A DNA stretch of 64,000 nt from Thiobacillus sp. 65-29 (GTDB lineage: Bacteria > Pseudomonadota > Gammaproteobacteria > Burkholderiales > Thiobacillaceae): positions 62,001-126,000 of the forward strand of contig MKWN01000010.1 of assembly GCA_001899775.1 (NCBI GenBank). The letters run 5' to 3'. The notes below the pieces were generated by a model, which worked only from the letters and a program-made list of their open reading frames with translations, made no database searches and was not told where the DNA came from. Within the stretch, counting starts at the first letter, position 1; every line of letters starts with the position of its first letter. Shown piece by piece: positions 1 through 8,362 of the stretch. A program made the position numbers and the translations under genes.

Positions 1-251
1 ACGGAAAGCGCGTGCAGGATCGCGTGGCGCTGGTGCTGACCGACCTGGAAATGCCGGAAATGGACGGTTTCACCCTGACGCGCAACGTCAAGCAGGATCC
101 GCGCTTCAGCTCGATCCCCGTGGTGATCCATTCCTCGCTCACCGGTGCTGCCAACGAGGCTCACGTCAAGAAAGTGGGTGCCGACGGCTACGTCGCCAAG
201 TTCGTTGCGGAAGACCTCGCCCAGGCACTACGCCAGGCGCTCGCGGCGTAA
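1..251 (+). CDS. CheV-like chemotaxis protein, C-terminal receiver domain (5' truncated by window)
   Basis: The reading frame is open from base 3 and ends at a TAA. About 83 residues are visible. They form the second half of a response-regulator receiver domain: LTDLEMPEMDGF carries the phospho-acceptor Asp, HSSLTG carries the conserved Ser/Thr, and KVGADGYVAKF carries the conserved Lys. The EMPEMDGFTLTRNVK and YVAKF wording is typical of CheV proteins, which join a CheW domain to a receiver and couple chemoreceptors to CheA. The CheW half would lie before the window. A stand-alone CheY-like protein is the alternative. The gene suggests that motility genes lie to the left. Confidence 0.7.
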   Translation, partial: GKRVQDRVALVLTDLEMPEMDGFTLTRNVKQDPRFSSIPVVIHSSLTGAANEAHVKKVGADGYVAKFVAEDLAQALRQALAA

Positions 252-351
252 AACAATTCCGCAGGAACCGTGTGTTCCTGCGGAACGCGGGACGCGGGAC
301 ACCTATAAAAGTCGTCTGCCCTGGCACCCAGGGCGACGCTGAATGCGTCGA

Positions 352-440
352 ACGGATTATCCGATAGACCGTAGGTCGGACCTCAACCCGACAGTCGGGT
401 TAAAACCCGACCTACAACCCGTTGATGCCGGATTGTCCAT
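352..440 (-). repeat. REP palindrome with extended flanks, copy 1
   Basis: The core at 371-415 is an imperfect inverted repeat beginning GTAGGTCGGA and ending CCCGACCTAC. The left flank (352-369) is the reverse complement of bases 3854-3871, with one mismatch, and the right flank carries the ATCAACGGG block also found just before 3808. The whole unit, not only the REP core, is therefore repeated, in opposite orientation to the copy at 3770-3872. Confidence 0.75.
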
Positions 441-548
441 CAGGCGGCAGGAGGCCCGCTTGCGGACCGAATCCGGATCTCACTCGATGCAACGGCCCAT
501 TTCGCACCGCAAGGGAGACGCTGATTAATCCAGAAAAAAGCAGTTGAA

Positions 549-682
549 CCACAGAGAACACAGAGAACACAGAATAAAAACATGTGCTTGCATTCTTTCC
601 ATAGCTCACCCGCTGGGTGAGTCGAGATAAGCGCGGCAAATGTATGTTTTTCGGGTTCCTCTGTGTCTCTGTGCCTCTGTGG
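549..682. repeat. Inverted repeat with CCACAGAG-rich arms (MITE-like)
   Basis: The left arm at 549-574 starts CCACAGAGAACACAGAG. The right arm at 659-682 is close to its reverse complement and ends GCCTCTGTGG. About 84 bp lie between the arms. Arms of this type recur between genes in many proteobacteria. No transposase is inside, so a non-autonomous element or a long RNA hairpin are both possible. Confidence 0.55.
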
Positions 683-743
683 TGAGGAATTCAGGATGAA
701 TTGGTAACAGCCACGCACCCGCGCCTTTATGCTCTCCGGGTGC

Positions 744-893
744 TCGCCGCGATTTTCAGACGGTGGAACCTCCACCCCATCGGGCCGAGGGCGGCCCTCC
801 TACAACACCACTCCCCCTGTAGGAGCGGCGCCCTCGCCGCGATTTTCGGACGCCACAACCCTCACCCCATCGGGCCGGGGGCGGCCCTCCTGC
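744..893. repeat. Two direct copies of a 60-bp GC-rich repeat
   Basis: Copies at 744-803 and 834-893 both begin CTCGCCGCGATTTTC and end near GGCGGCCCTCCT, with the CCCCATCGGGCCG block at the same position in each. They are separated by 30 bp containing TGTAGGAGCGGCGCC, the complement-like partner of the GGCGGCCCTCCTACA end, so each unit can fold into a hairpin. This resembles a second REP family unrelated to the GTAGGTCGGG type. Confidence 0.6.
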
Positions 894-1057
894 AACCGCG
901 TCCCCTATACGAGCACCCGCAAGGGGCGGGTGCGTGAGCCCGCGTGCCAGCGGGTGCGTAGCGGACTCGCCCGGCAGGTGAAGGTTGGTAAGGACGCAAA
1001 AGCCTGTATTCATGCGCGTTGGTGAGCGTATGAAACGGTCAACTGCGGTTTTTAGGA

Positions 1058-2614
1058 TTATTCATCGGCTCCCTGGAGCCCTTCTGCGATTCCGATAATC
1101 GCCTGCAATGCCGGCCGGTCGATCTTCCCGTTCGCGTTCTTCGGCAGCGGATCGATGAGCGTCACGCGCCGCGGCACCATGTAGGCCGGCACGATTGCGG
1201 CGACCTGCTTCAGCAGGTCTTCGGGGGCCACGGCCGCATGCGTGGCGGCGAAGGCGAGGATCTGCCCCAGGCCGTCGCCGAGTCGCTGATAGATGACGGC
1301 GCATTCCTTGACCGCCGACAGGCTGTTGAACGCGGCCTCGATCTCCTCCAGCTCGATGCGATAGCCCATGTGCTTGATCTGGTAGTCGGCACGCCCCCTG
1401 AAATGCAGCCAGCCCTTCGCATCGCGCTGCACCAGGTCACCGGTACGGTAGCCGATGTCGGTATAGCGCATGTGCTGCGGGTTCTGCACGAAGGCCCGCG
1501 CGGTGCGCTCGGGATCGTTGTAATAGCCCAGTCCCACCTGCGGGCCGCGCAGAAAGAGCTCACCGAAGTCGGGATTGCTCCCGTCGAGTGGCAGGATCTC
1601 ATAATCGAAATTCTCGGCGAGCAAGCCGAGTGGCGCGAGACCCTGCATGTCGTCGAAATCGGCCGTACGGATGGCATGCGCGGAGCAGATGCAGGTGCAC
1701 TCGGTGGGACCGTAGACATTCTCCAGTTCAGCGCGCTCACCGAACAGCTCGTACAGTTGGCGCAGCTTGCTCTTGGGGAAACCCTCGCCGCCGAAGATGA
1801 TCTTGCGTATTGCGGGGAAGTCCGTCGCCGCAAGCGCACGCGTGGTGAGCAGATAAACGAGCAGCGAGGGCACCGAGAACCAGATCGTGCATCCGGCCTC
1901 GTTGACGAGGCGCACCAGCCGGCGCGTATCGCGCACCTGTTCGGCGCTGACGGGCATCAACGCGGCACCGGAGAACAGCGCCGAGTAGAAGTCGAACACC
2001 GAGTTGTCGAAGTAGATCGGGTTGACGTTGGTCAGCACGTCTTCCGGCGTGATCCCGAAGCGGTGCTGTGCCCAGGCGATGAAACCGAGCAGGTTGGCAT
2101 GCGACATGACCGCGCCCTTGGGCATGCCGGTCGAGCCGGAAGTGAACATGATGTAGGCGGGATGGCTGCCGCTGAAATGCGCGTCGGGGGGTGCTTCTGC
2201 GTCCTCCGGCAGCGCGTGCAGATGCAGCACTTTGTCATAGCCTTCGGCAGCGAATTCGCGCGCGAACGGCAACGCAGCGAAGGCGTTGACGACCAGCCGC
2301 GGGCGGCAGGTGGCGAAAATGCGGTGCAGGCGCTCCCACGGGCTGTCGGGGTCGAGATTGACGTAAACCACGCCGAGCCGCAGGCACGCCAGCATCGCTG
2401 CATAGGCGGCGGGCGACTTGTCATGGAAGAACACGGCGACCTCGCCCGACCGCAGACCCTGTCCATGGATCGCGGCGACGACGCGGTCGGCGAGGCGGTT
2501 CAGTTCAGCGTAGCTGACGCGCTCGCCGGTCTCCGGGTAGAGCAACGCCGGACGCCCGGCGTGGCGCGCGACGATGTCACCGAAAGCGCGGCCGAGTGTG
2601 GTGACGTACGGCAT
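1058..2614 (-). CDS. AMP-forming acyl-activating enzyme (acyl-CoA ligase / adenylation-domain family)
   Basis: This 518-residue protein activates a carboxylate as its adenylate. It has the P-loop-like core FTSGSTGMPKG (about residues 157-167), the YGPTE motif, the GYRTGD hinge region and the C-terminal catalytic lysine in NANGKIDRP (K at about 497). The overall pattern is closer to amino-acid adenylation domains and DltA-like ligases than to long-chain fatty acyl-CoA synthetases. An SDR gene follows after 8 bp and an acyl carrier protein gene precedes that, so it probably loads an acyl or amino-acyl group onto that carrier. The substrate cannot be read from the sequence. Confidence 0.85.
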   Translation of the reverse strand: MPYVTTLGRAFGDIVARHAGRPALLYPETGERVSYAELNRLADRVVAAIHGQGLRSGEVAVFFHDKSPAAYAAMLACLRLGVVYVNLDPDSPWERLHRIFATCRPRLVVNAFAALPFAREFAAEGYDKVLHLHALPEDAEAPPDAHFSGSHPAYIMFTSGSTGMPKGAVMSHANLLGFIAWAQHRFGITPEDVLTNVNPIYFDNSVFDFYSALFSGAALMPVSAEQVRDTRRLVRLVNEAGCTIWFSVPSLLVYLLTTRALAATDFPAIRKIIFGGEGFPKSKLRQLYELFGERAELENVYGPTECTCICSAHAIRTADFDDMQGLAPLGLLAENFDYEILPLDGSNPDFGELFLRGPQVGLGYYNDPERTARAFVQNPQHMRYTDIGYRTGDLVQRDAKGWLHFRGRADYQIKHMGYRIELEEIEAAFNSLSAVKECAVIYQRLGDGLGQILAFAATHAAVAPEDLLKQVAAIVPAYMVPRRVTLIDPLPKNANGKIDRPALQAIIGIAEGLQGADE

Positions 2615-2622
2615 CGGATGCC

Positions 2623-3375
2623 TCAGAGCACCAGCCCACCGTCGACCTCGAGTACAGTGCCGGTAAGGTAGTCGTTCTCGATGGCGTGGCGCACGGCGAG
2701 GTAGAGGGATTCGAGCTCGCCCAGGCGGCGCAGCGGAATCTGCTGCTGCAGGCGCGTGAGGACGGCTTCGCTCAGCGCGGCGCGGGTCGACGGCGTGTCG
2801 AAGAAGCCGGGGGCGATGGCGACAAAGCGCAGGCCCATCGCACCGAGTTCCTTGGCCCAGGTGCAGGTGAGCGCGTTCACCCCGGCCTTGGCGGCGGCGT
2901 AGGCCGATTGCCCCGCGTTGCCGCCGGCGGCGATCGAGCTGATCGAGATCACCACGCCCTTGATGCGTTTCGCGAGCATGCGCTCGACGACGCGGCTGGT
3001 CACAAAAAACACGGAATCGAGATCGGTGGCGATCACGCGCCGCCAGGCTTCCCGCGAATGCACCTTGTCGCCACGCGACAGCAGATTGACCAGCGGCTCG
3101 CTGTGGATGACGCCAGCGTTGTTGACGAGCACATCGGGCTCGAAGCCGGTATCGAAGAGATTTTGCAGCGCGCCATCGACCGCCGCCGCATCACTGACGT
3201 CGCAGGATACGGCGCGGACCTTGCCGCCCGCCGCGTCGGCGAGTTCGGCGCAGCGTGCGGCGTCGAGCTCCAGCACCGCGATCTCGGCGCCGTCCGCGAG
3301 CAGGCGCTCGACCAGGTGGCGACCGATGCCGGAGCCGCCGCCGGTGACCAGTACGCGCGCACCTTCGAGCTTCAT
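2623..3375 (-). CDS. SDR-family oxidoreductase (FabG-like)
   Basis: This 250-residue short-chain dehydrogenase has the cofactor motif TGGGSGIG (residues 11-18), the NNAG motif and a YAAAK catalytic Tyr-Lys pair preceded by the SSIAAGG serine region. It likely reduces a keto group with NAD(P)H. I chose the ATG at 3375, which gives a 4-bp ATGA overlap with the acyl carrier protein stop; the frame stays open upstream but without family similarity. In this context, reduction of a carrier-bound 3-oxoacyl group is plausible, but a sugar dehydrogenase role is not excluded. Confidence 0.85.
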   Translation of the reverse strand: MKLEGARVLVTGGGSGIGRHLVERLLADGAEIAVLELDAARCAELADAAGGKVRAVSCDVSDAAAVDGALQNLFDTGFEPDVLVNNAGVIHSEPLVNLLSRGDKVHSREAWRRVIATDLDSVFFVTSRVVERMLAKRIKGVVISISSIAAGGNAGQSAYAAAKAGVNALTCTWAKELGAMGLRFVAIAPGFFDTPSTRAALSEAVLTRLQQQIPLRRLGELESLYLAVRHAIENDYLTGTVLEVDGGLVL

Positions 3376-3599
3376 GGCTGCACTCCGTGCCGCTGCAGCG
3401 TGGCGCGGATATCGCCGACCGAACGCAGATCGGCAATCTCGTCGCCGCTGAACTGGATCGCGTAATCCTGCTCCAGGCGAACGATCAGCATCATGTGAGA
3501 GAGGGAATCCCAGGTCGGAATGTCGCTCAGGGCGAGGGGGTCGGCGACGGAGGCTTCCGGCAGGGTGAATGTCTCGGCTATGATTTTTTCCAGGCTCAT
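3372..3599 (-). CDS. Acyl carrier protein
   Basis: This 75-residue acidic protein carries the phosphopantetheine site in WDSLSHM (the Ser after Asp) and the usual helix-rich ACP layout, ending in DLRSVGDI. The start MSLEKIIAETF at 3599 was preferred to an upstream in-frame start at 3683 because it gives normal ACP length. It is the first gene of a three-gene minus-strand operon with the SDR and the acyl-activating enzyme. It is a dedicated carrier, not the housekeeping AcpP, judging by its divergent sequence and setting. Confidence 0.85.
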   Translation of the reverse strand: MSLEKIIAETFTLPEASVADPLALSDIPTWDSLSHMMLIVRLEQDYAIQFSGDEIADLRSVGDIRATLQRHGVQP

Positions 3600-3769
3600 G
3601 GCGATTTTTTGTCGTACGCGGGGATTGAAGCAAGGGCCCTTGCAAATGTATGCTGTCAGACGAAGTGTCACCCAAACCCGCAACGGTCATCAAGTTTTTT
3701 GACTTCCCGCCGAAGATCGGGCCATGCGCACTGACGGACGCACCTCTTTGAAACTTATGAAACCAAAAA

Positions 3770-3872
3770 ATCCATTGGAACATCTGTGCGTGGCAAATCA
3801 ACGGGATGTAGGTCGGGCTTCAGCCCGACATGTCGGGCTGAAGCCCGACCTACGGTCTATTGGATAATCCGG
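3770..3872 (+). repeat. REP palindrome with extended flanks, copy 2
   Basis: Bases 3808-3853 form a perfect 46-bp palindrome of two 23-bp arms beginning GTAGGTCGGGCTTCAGCCC. The left flank (3770-3805) resembles 30266-30301 at roughly 31 of 36 positions. The right flank (3854-3871) matches the flank of copy 1 in inverse orientation. The element sits in the promoter region of the acyltransferase gene at 3874, whose start codon follows it immediately. Confidence 0.85.
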
Positions 3873-3873
3873 G

Positions 3874-4554
3874 ATGAAACCACTTATTCTTTTTGGATCG
3901 GGCAAGATCGCAGAAGTAGCTCTGTACTTCTTTACGCATCATAGCGATCGGGAAGTCGTGGCCTGCACCGTGGATCGCGCGTACGCCCCGGGGCCGGAAT
4001 GGCAAGGCCTGCCCGCCGTGCCTTTCGACGAGATCACCCGCCGCTTCCCGCCGCACACGCACGACATGTTCGTGGCGCTCGGCTATCAGGACATGAACGC
4101 CTTGCGCGCGGACAGGTGCGCCCAGGCGCGCGAGCTCGGCTATACGCTGGTTTCCTACGTACATCCCGACTCCGGTTTGCCCGTGGACTGCGTGCATGGC
4201 GACAACTGCTTCATCATGAATCAGGCGCTGATCCATCCCCGCGTCGTCCTGGGCAACAACGTGTTCGTGTGGAGTGGCGCCATGGTGGGGCATCACTCGT
4301 CGATCGGCGACAATTGCTGGCTCACGTCCTGCGCCAACATCTCCGGTGTGGTCCAGACCGGCAGAAACTGCTTCTTTGCCGTCAACGCCACCGTCGGCCA
4401 CGGTATCACACTGGGCAACGAGTGCTTCATCGGCGCCAATGCATTGGTCACGAAGAATGCCCGTGACGGCGAGGTTTTCATCGCCGAAAGCACCAAACCG
4501 TTCCGCCTGGACAGCCGGCAGTTCTTGCGCATGTCCCGATTCGCCGATTTATGA
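3874..4554 (+). CDS. PglD/NeuD-like sugar O- or N-acyltransferase
   Basis: This 226-residue protein has an N-terminal nucleotide-sugar-binding fold (LFGSGKIAEVA, residues 5-15) and a C-terminal left-handed beta-helix of hexapeptide repeats from about residue 105. HHSSIGDN contains the likely catalytic histidine. Family members acetylate amino sugars such as UDP-4-amino-4,6-dideoxy sugars. It begins directly after the REP palindrome and overlaps the next gene by 4 bp (ATGA). The DegT aminotransferase at 9073-10194 could make its amino-sugar substrate. The acyl donor may be acetyl-CoA or the carrier protein product. Confidence 0.8.
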   Translation: MKPLILFGSGKIAEVALYFFTHHSDREVVACTVDRAYAPGPEWQGLPAVPFDEITRRFPPHTHDMFVALGYQDMNALRADRCAQARELGYTLVSYVHPDSGLPVDCVHGDNCFIMNQALIHPRVVLGNNVFVWSGAMVGHHSSIGDNCWLTSCANISGVVQTGRNCFFAVNATVGHGITLGNECFIGANALVTKNARDGEVFIAESTKPFRLDSRQFLRMSRFADL

Positions 4555-5162
4555 GTGAAGCTGTTGACAGCATAGAACTGCCCGTCTATCCGCAAGATTA
4601 TGCATTGCAGACCCAACGCCTGCGGCTGCACGCCTTGTCGGAAAGCGACGAAGCGGGACTATGGCCACTCGTATCCGACAGCCGGCTGACTCCTTTTCTC
4701 GCATGGGAACCGCACCGCTCGATCGAAGAAACGAGAGGCATGGTCGCAGCCCTGGTCGACGCACAGCGCGAGGGTCGAGGGTTCCACTGGGCCGTAAGCT
4801 ACGACCAGCAGATTATCGGGCTCGTTTCGCTGATCGACGTGCGCCGGCGCCACCGTAGTTGGACGCTGAACCGGGCCGAACTCGCCTACTGGATCGGCCT
4901 GCCGTATCAAGGACGCGGTTACGCGACGGAGGCTGCCGTCGCCGTGACCGAATTCGGGTTCGGCGTGCTGCATCTACACAAGATTCGTGTCTACCATGCT
5001 GCGGACAACCCCGCTTCCGGTCGAACCATAGACAAGCTGGGATTTCGTTTTGTTGGGGAAGAACGAGACGCTTTCCAGAAAGACGGCGTCTGGCACCATT
5101 TACGCCATTTCGAACTACTGTCCCGGGAATGGGCAGAAACAAAGGGAATTTCGACGCCGTGA
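4551..5162 (+). CDS. GNAT-family N-acetyltransferase (RimJ/RimL type)
   Basis: This 203-residue protein has the GNAT acetyl-CoA loop GRGYATEA (about residues 122-129), the LRLHALSESD start typical of RimJ/RimL-like enzymes, and a KLGFRFVGEE C-terminal strand-helix. It transfers an acyl group to an amine. Its ATG overlaps the previous stop (ATGA), and its TGA overlaps the GTG proposed for the next gene, so translation is probably coupled. In the island it may acylate an amino sugar or a protein N-terminus. Confidence 0.82.
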   Translation: MSEAVDSIELPVYPQDYALQTQRLRLHALSESDEAGLWPLVSDSRLTPFLAWEPHRSIEETRGMVAALVDAQREGRGFHWAVSYDQQIIGLVSLIDVRRRHRSWTLNRAELAYWIGLPYQGRGYATEAAVAVTEFGFGVLHLHKIRVYHAADNPASGRTIDKLGFRFVGEERDAFQKDGVWHHLRHFELLSREWAETKGISTP

Positions 5163-6169
5163 AAGAAAACGCACTGGAAGTCTATCGATGCCCCATCACC
5201 GGCGAGCGGTTGCATCTGGATGCCGCTGAAAAGCACGGAGATGAAGTTGTCAGGGGTGTTCTGCTCGCAAGGGATCAGCGTTATGTCGTGGAGGGGGACA
5301 TGCCTGTCTTCCTGCGCACCGAACAACTGACTGGGACGGCACATTTTGCCCGCAACTACTATGCCTCCATCGCTGAGACGTACGACGACTATGTCCATGT
5401 CACCTTTGATCTCTACAACGAGAGCGAACGCGAGGTGCGGCTCGGGCTAATCGAGCTGCTCAACCTGAACCGGCGTAGCAAAGTATTGGAGATATCGGCA
5501 GGGACCGGGAAAGATTCGGAGCTCATCCTGGATAACCTTGATGCTGATGGGGAACTCTGGTTGCTGGATTTGTCCTCCGACATGCTGGCGCACGCGAAAG
5601 AGAAGATCGCCAGGTATCCCGCGCGGACCGAAGCCGCGGTCGGCGATGCCTGCCATCTGCCGTATGCCGACAATTACTTCGATGCCTTGTATTGCTTTGC
5701 CGGCATCGGACATTTCACGGACCAGCGGATGGCGCTGAAAGAAATGGCACGAGTGGTGCACCCCGGCGGCAAGGTAGTGTTTGCCGAGAAGAACGTTCCG
5801 CCGTGGCTAAGGGATACCGAATACGGAAAAATTCTCATTAACAACAACCCGATGTTCGCGGACGAAAACCCCCTGGCACTACTCCCGGTCGAGGCGCGAA
5901 ACGCGGGAATTCGATGGATCCTCGGCAATGTTCACTACGTCGTCGACTACACGGTAGGCGAGGGGGAACCCACAGGAAACTTTGATCTGGTGTTACCCGG
6001 CCATCGCGGCGGATCCTTCAATACGCGGTATTTCGGGAAGCTCGAAGGCGTGAGTGCAGAGGCAAAAGCCCTGTACGAAAAAGCGGCCAGAAAGAGAGAG
6101 ATGAGCCTGTATCAATGGCTGGACTCGACCGTCAGGGAGAAAGCTCTGAAGGATCTGAGCGAGGATTGA
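5159..6169 (+). CDS. SAM-dependent methyltransferase with Trm112-like N-terminal segment
   Basis: The protein is about 336 residues from a GTG at 5159. The N-terminus (LEVYRCPITGERL ... VVEGDMPVFL) resembles the small Trm112-like domain often fused to methyltransferases. The central class I fold has SAM motif I (VLEISAGTGKDS) and VGDACHLPYADNYFDAL. I chose the GTG because it overlaps the previous stop as GTGA and follows AGGGA; an ATG at 5129 is the alternative. The likely role is methylation of a sugar or polyketide-like group in the glycan pathway. Confidence 0.78.
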   Translation: MKENALEVYRCPITGERLHLDAAEKHGDEVVRGVLLARDQRYVVEGDMPVFLRTEQLTGTAHFARNYYASIAETYDDYVHVTFDLYNESEREVRLGLIELLNLNRRSKVLEISAGTGKDSELILDNLDADGELWLLDLSSDMLAHAKEKIARYPARTEAAVGDACHLPYADNYFDALYCFAGIGHFTDQRMALKEMARVVHPGGKVVFAEKNVPPWLRDTEYGKILINNNPMFADENPLALLPVEARNAGIRWILGNVHYVVDYTVGEGEPTGNFDLVLPGHRGGSFNTRYFGKLEGVSAEAKALYEKAARKREMSLYQWLDSTVREKALKDLSED

Positions 6170-6174
6170 TTCCG

Positions 6175-7116
6175 ATGCATTGGGAAAAGAAAGGCCACAT
6201 CTTCGCCCCTTCACCCACGAGCTGGATGCACGCCTATGCGCAGGTCCCGACGCCACTTGTATTTGACGACTTTATTCGGATCTATTTTGGCTGCCGCCCG
6301 GAAACCGAAGACGGCCTCCCGGTCTCCCAGATCGGCTTCATTGACGTGGCAAGGAACAAGCCGGCCGAAATCCTGCATTACGCCGAAAAGCCTGTTTTGG
6401 CTCTTGGTTCAAAGGGATGTTTCGACGAGTTCGGCTTGCACCCCATTTCGACGATTCGCGTCGGAGACGAAATCTGGCTTTATTACGTCGGGTGGACACG
6501 GATGCAATCCGTGCCGTTCAATCGCGCGATCGGGCTGGCAATCAGCAGGGACGGCGGCAACAGCTTCGAGCGTTATTCGAGAGGGCCCATATTGGGTGCA
6601 TCGCATCATGAGCCCTACCTCCAGCAGGGGCCGCACGTAAAAATCATCGCGGGGCGATGGCATATGTGGTATCTGACCGGGACCAACTGGATCCCTGATG
6701 CCGATGGCCGCATGGAGGCAATATATCGGATCGCCCACGCCACCTCGGATGACGGGATACACTGGAACCGGGACGGAAGACCTGTCATCGAATCCCGCAT
6801 GGAACACGAGTGCCACGCCGGGCAGGCCGTTATTTTCAGGGACGGCCTGTGGCACATGTGGTTCTCCTATCGGCGCGGGCTACAGTTTAGGAACGCCGAT
6901 GGCGGCTATCGTATCGGCTATGCGAGCTCCGAGGATCTCGAAAACTGGCAACGCGACGATTCCAAATGCGGAATCTCGGTTTCCGAGGACGGCTGGGATG
7001 CGGAAATGATTTGCTACCCTAATGTCGTTGAGGTCGATCAAAGAACCCTCATGTTCTATTGTGGCAATTACTTTGGCAGAGCGGGTTTTGGCTATGCAGA
7101 ACTTAGCGACACTTGA
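6175..7116 (+). CDS. Five-bladed beta-propeller glycosidase-like protein
   Basis: This 313-residue protein has repeated aromatic motifs of the GH43/GH32-like propeller families (WLYYVGWTR, WHMWYLTGTNW, WHMWFSYRRG) and an acidic DDGIHWNRDG segment. No signal peptide is seen, so it appears cytoplasmic. Proteins of this shape are common in bacterial glycan and flagellin-modification loci, where catalysis is seldom proven. The start at 6175 lies 5 bp after the methyltransferase stop and follows GAGG. It ends the plus-strand operon that converges on the gene at 7253. Confidence 0.7.
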   Translation: MHWEKKGHIFAPSPTSWMHAYAQVPTPLVFDDFIRIYFGCRPETEDGLPVSQIGFIDVARNKPAEILHYAEKPVLALGSKGCFDEFGLHPISTIRVGDEIWLYYVGWTRMQSVPFNRAIGLAISRDGGNSFERYSRGPILGASHHEPYLQQGPHVKIIAGRWHMWYLTGTNWIPDADGRMEAIYRIAHATSDDGIHWNRDGRPVIESRMEHECHAGQAVIFRDGLWHMWFSYRRGLQFRNADGGYRIGYASSEDLENWQRDDSKCGISVSEDGWDAEMICYPNVVEVDQRTLMFYCGNYFGRAGFGYAELSDT

Positions 7117-7252
7117 GGTCCGAATATTTGCCACAGCCGGTGCCCTGCCCTGATGCCTCGAGCACTACCCGTGCAGATCAAGCTTCATAAAAACCAGGTC
7201 GGCTCTCACAATAAAGCCTCTGCACATCGCCTCGTTTCCCGGCCACAATGTC

Positions 7253-8362
7253 TCATCCGCGGAATCTTACGAACAGTGCCTTTCCGCAAATGAACGCGCG
7301 CTCGATGTCCGGGGCGCGCGCGTTCAGCAAGGCATCTCCCACCCGGCGTGGCCCGTCTCCGTGTGCCCACAGGTAATCATCCAAGATCAGCCAGCCATCC
7401 TGGGTCAGCAGCGACAGCCATAATTCGCAGTCCTGCTTCACTTGCGCATAGTCGTGATTGCCGTCGATGTGGATGACTGCGATTTTCCCCTGATAGTCCA
7501 CGCGTCCGAACTGCCGACTCACAACCGTTCGGTTTTTTCGGAACATCTCGAACCCCTCGGCGGACTCCAGGCGTAGGTAGTTAAAGCTGCCCAAACCGAT
7601 CGGCAGCGTGTTGACCACGAAATCCAGCGGCAGCGTCTCGTATTCCCGCTGACCAATCATGTGCATCCGAACCGCGTCCGGCGAATCGTGCTGCGTCGCG
7701 GCCCGGGATTCCCAGGGGTCGACGCAGAGAACGTTCCCGATCCGGTAACGCCTCGCCAGAAAAGCCAGTACCGATGCGGACCTGCCCACCAACGAACCGA
7801 TCTCGACGACGTCCCCCTTTGGGGCGCTTGAAAAGATCGCCATCATCGCCGCCATCTTGTGTTCGTTCGATTCACCGTAAATCTTGCCGGCCATGCGGAA
7901 TATCGCCGCGATCTCGAGGTTGTCCAGATCGCTTGTGCCACCAGCACATTGGTCAATGAAGGTCCGGTAGCTCGCCACCTTGTCCATCAGGCGGTTGAAG
8001 CGCCCCATTTCCCGCTTGATGGGGGACTCACCGATCAGGTGTATCGCCAGTTGCTTCTCGGCAATGAATCGGCTCAACCAGGAATGCACCGCCGCAACCG
8101 GCGCGTACACGCGGGTGATGTGGCATCTTCGGACCAGCTCCAGGAAAGTATCGGGAAAGGACGCTTCGTGCACATAGGGCAGCATGGCCAGTTCACCCAG
8201 TTCAGGAGCGCATTCCATACCGCGCTCGGACGACGCGGCAATCACCTTCTCGCCGCGCTCCCGCGCGGCCTCGACGTATTCCTGGCCGTCAGGATGAGTG
8301 GCGGGAAAGACCAGGACCGCCGGCACGGACGGGGCACTTTCGATTGATCGATGCATGTTCAT
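7253..8362 (-). CDS. Class I SAM methyltransferase with extra N-terminal domain
   Basis: This is a 369-residue protein. The C-terminal half matches the Methyltransf_24 type: VVEIGSLVGRSASVLAFL is SAM motif I, followed by CVDPWES, then HIDGNHDYAQVKQDCELWL and GWLILDDY. The first 150 residues (VLVFPATHPDGQEYVEAARERG) look like the nucleotide-binding start of an ATP-grasp protein without the catalytic part. The start at 8362 gives an ATGA overlap with the WbqC gene. It is the last gene of the minus-strand glycan operon. Confidence 0.78.
   Translation of the reverse strand: MNMHRSIESAPSVPAVLVFPATHPDGQEYVEAARERGEKVIAASSERGMECAPELGELAMLPYVHEASFPDTFLELVRRCHITRVYAPVAAVHSWLSRFIAEKQLAIHLIGESPIKREMGRFNRLMDKVASYRTFIDQCAGGTSDLDNLEIAAIFRMAGKIYGESNEHKMAAMMAIFSSAPKGDVVEIGSLVGRSASVLAFLARRYRIGNVLCVDPWESRAATQHDSPDAVRMHMIGQREYETLPLDFVVNTLPIGLGSFNYLRLESAEGFEMFRKNRTVVSRQFGRVDYQGKIAVIHIDGNHDYAQVKQDCELWLSLLTQDGWLILDDYLWAHGDGPRRVGDALLNARAPDIERAFICGKALFVRFRG

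Larger units (their letters stand above)
252..1057. other. 806-bp gene-free stretch filled with repeats
   Basis: No convincing coding sequence is present; the short open frames lack ribosome sites and family similarity. The stretch holds a REP palindrome (371-415) with flanks shared with the element at 3770-3872, a widely spaced inverted repeat built on CCACAGAG (549-574 and 659-682), and two copies of a 60-bp direct repeat 90 bp apart (744-803 and 834-893). Bases 900-1057 show nothing further that I can identify. Confidence 0.7.

Noticed and set aside
1238-2671. 477-codon frame antisense to the acyl-activating enzyme
   Set aside because: It is a GC-bias shadow: no start signal and composition typical of reversed coding DNA. 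The same holds for other long antisense frames over nosZ, narG, the OGT gene and the cytochromes.
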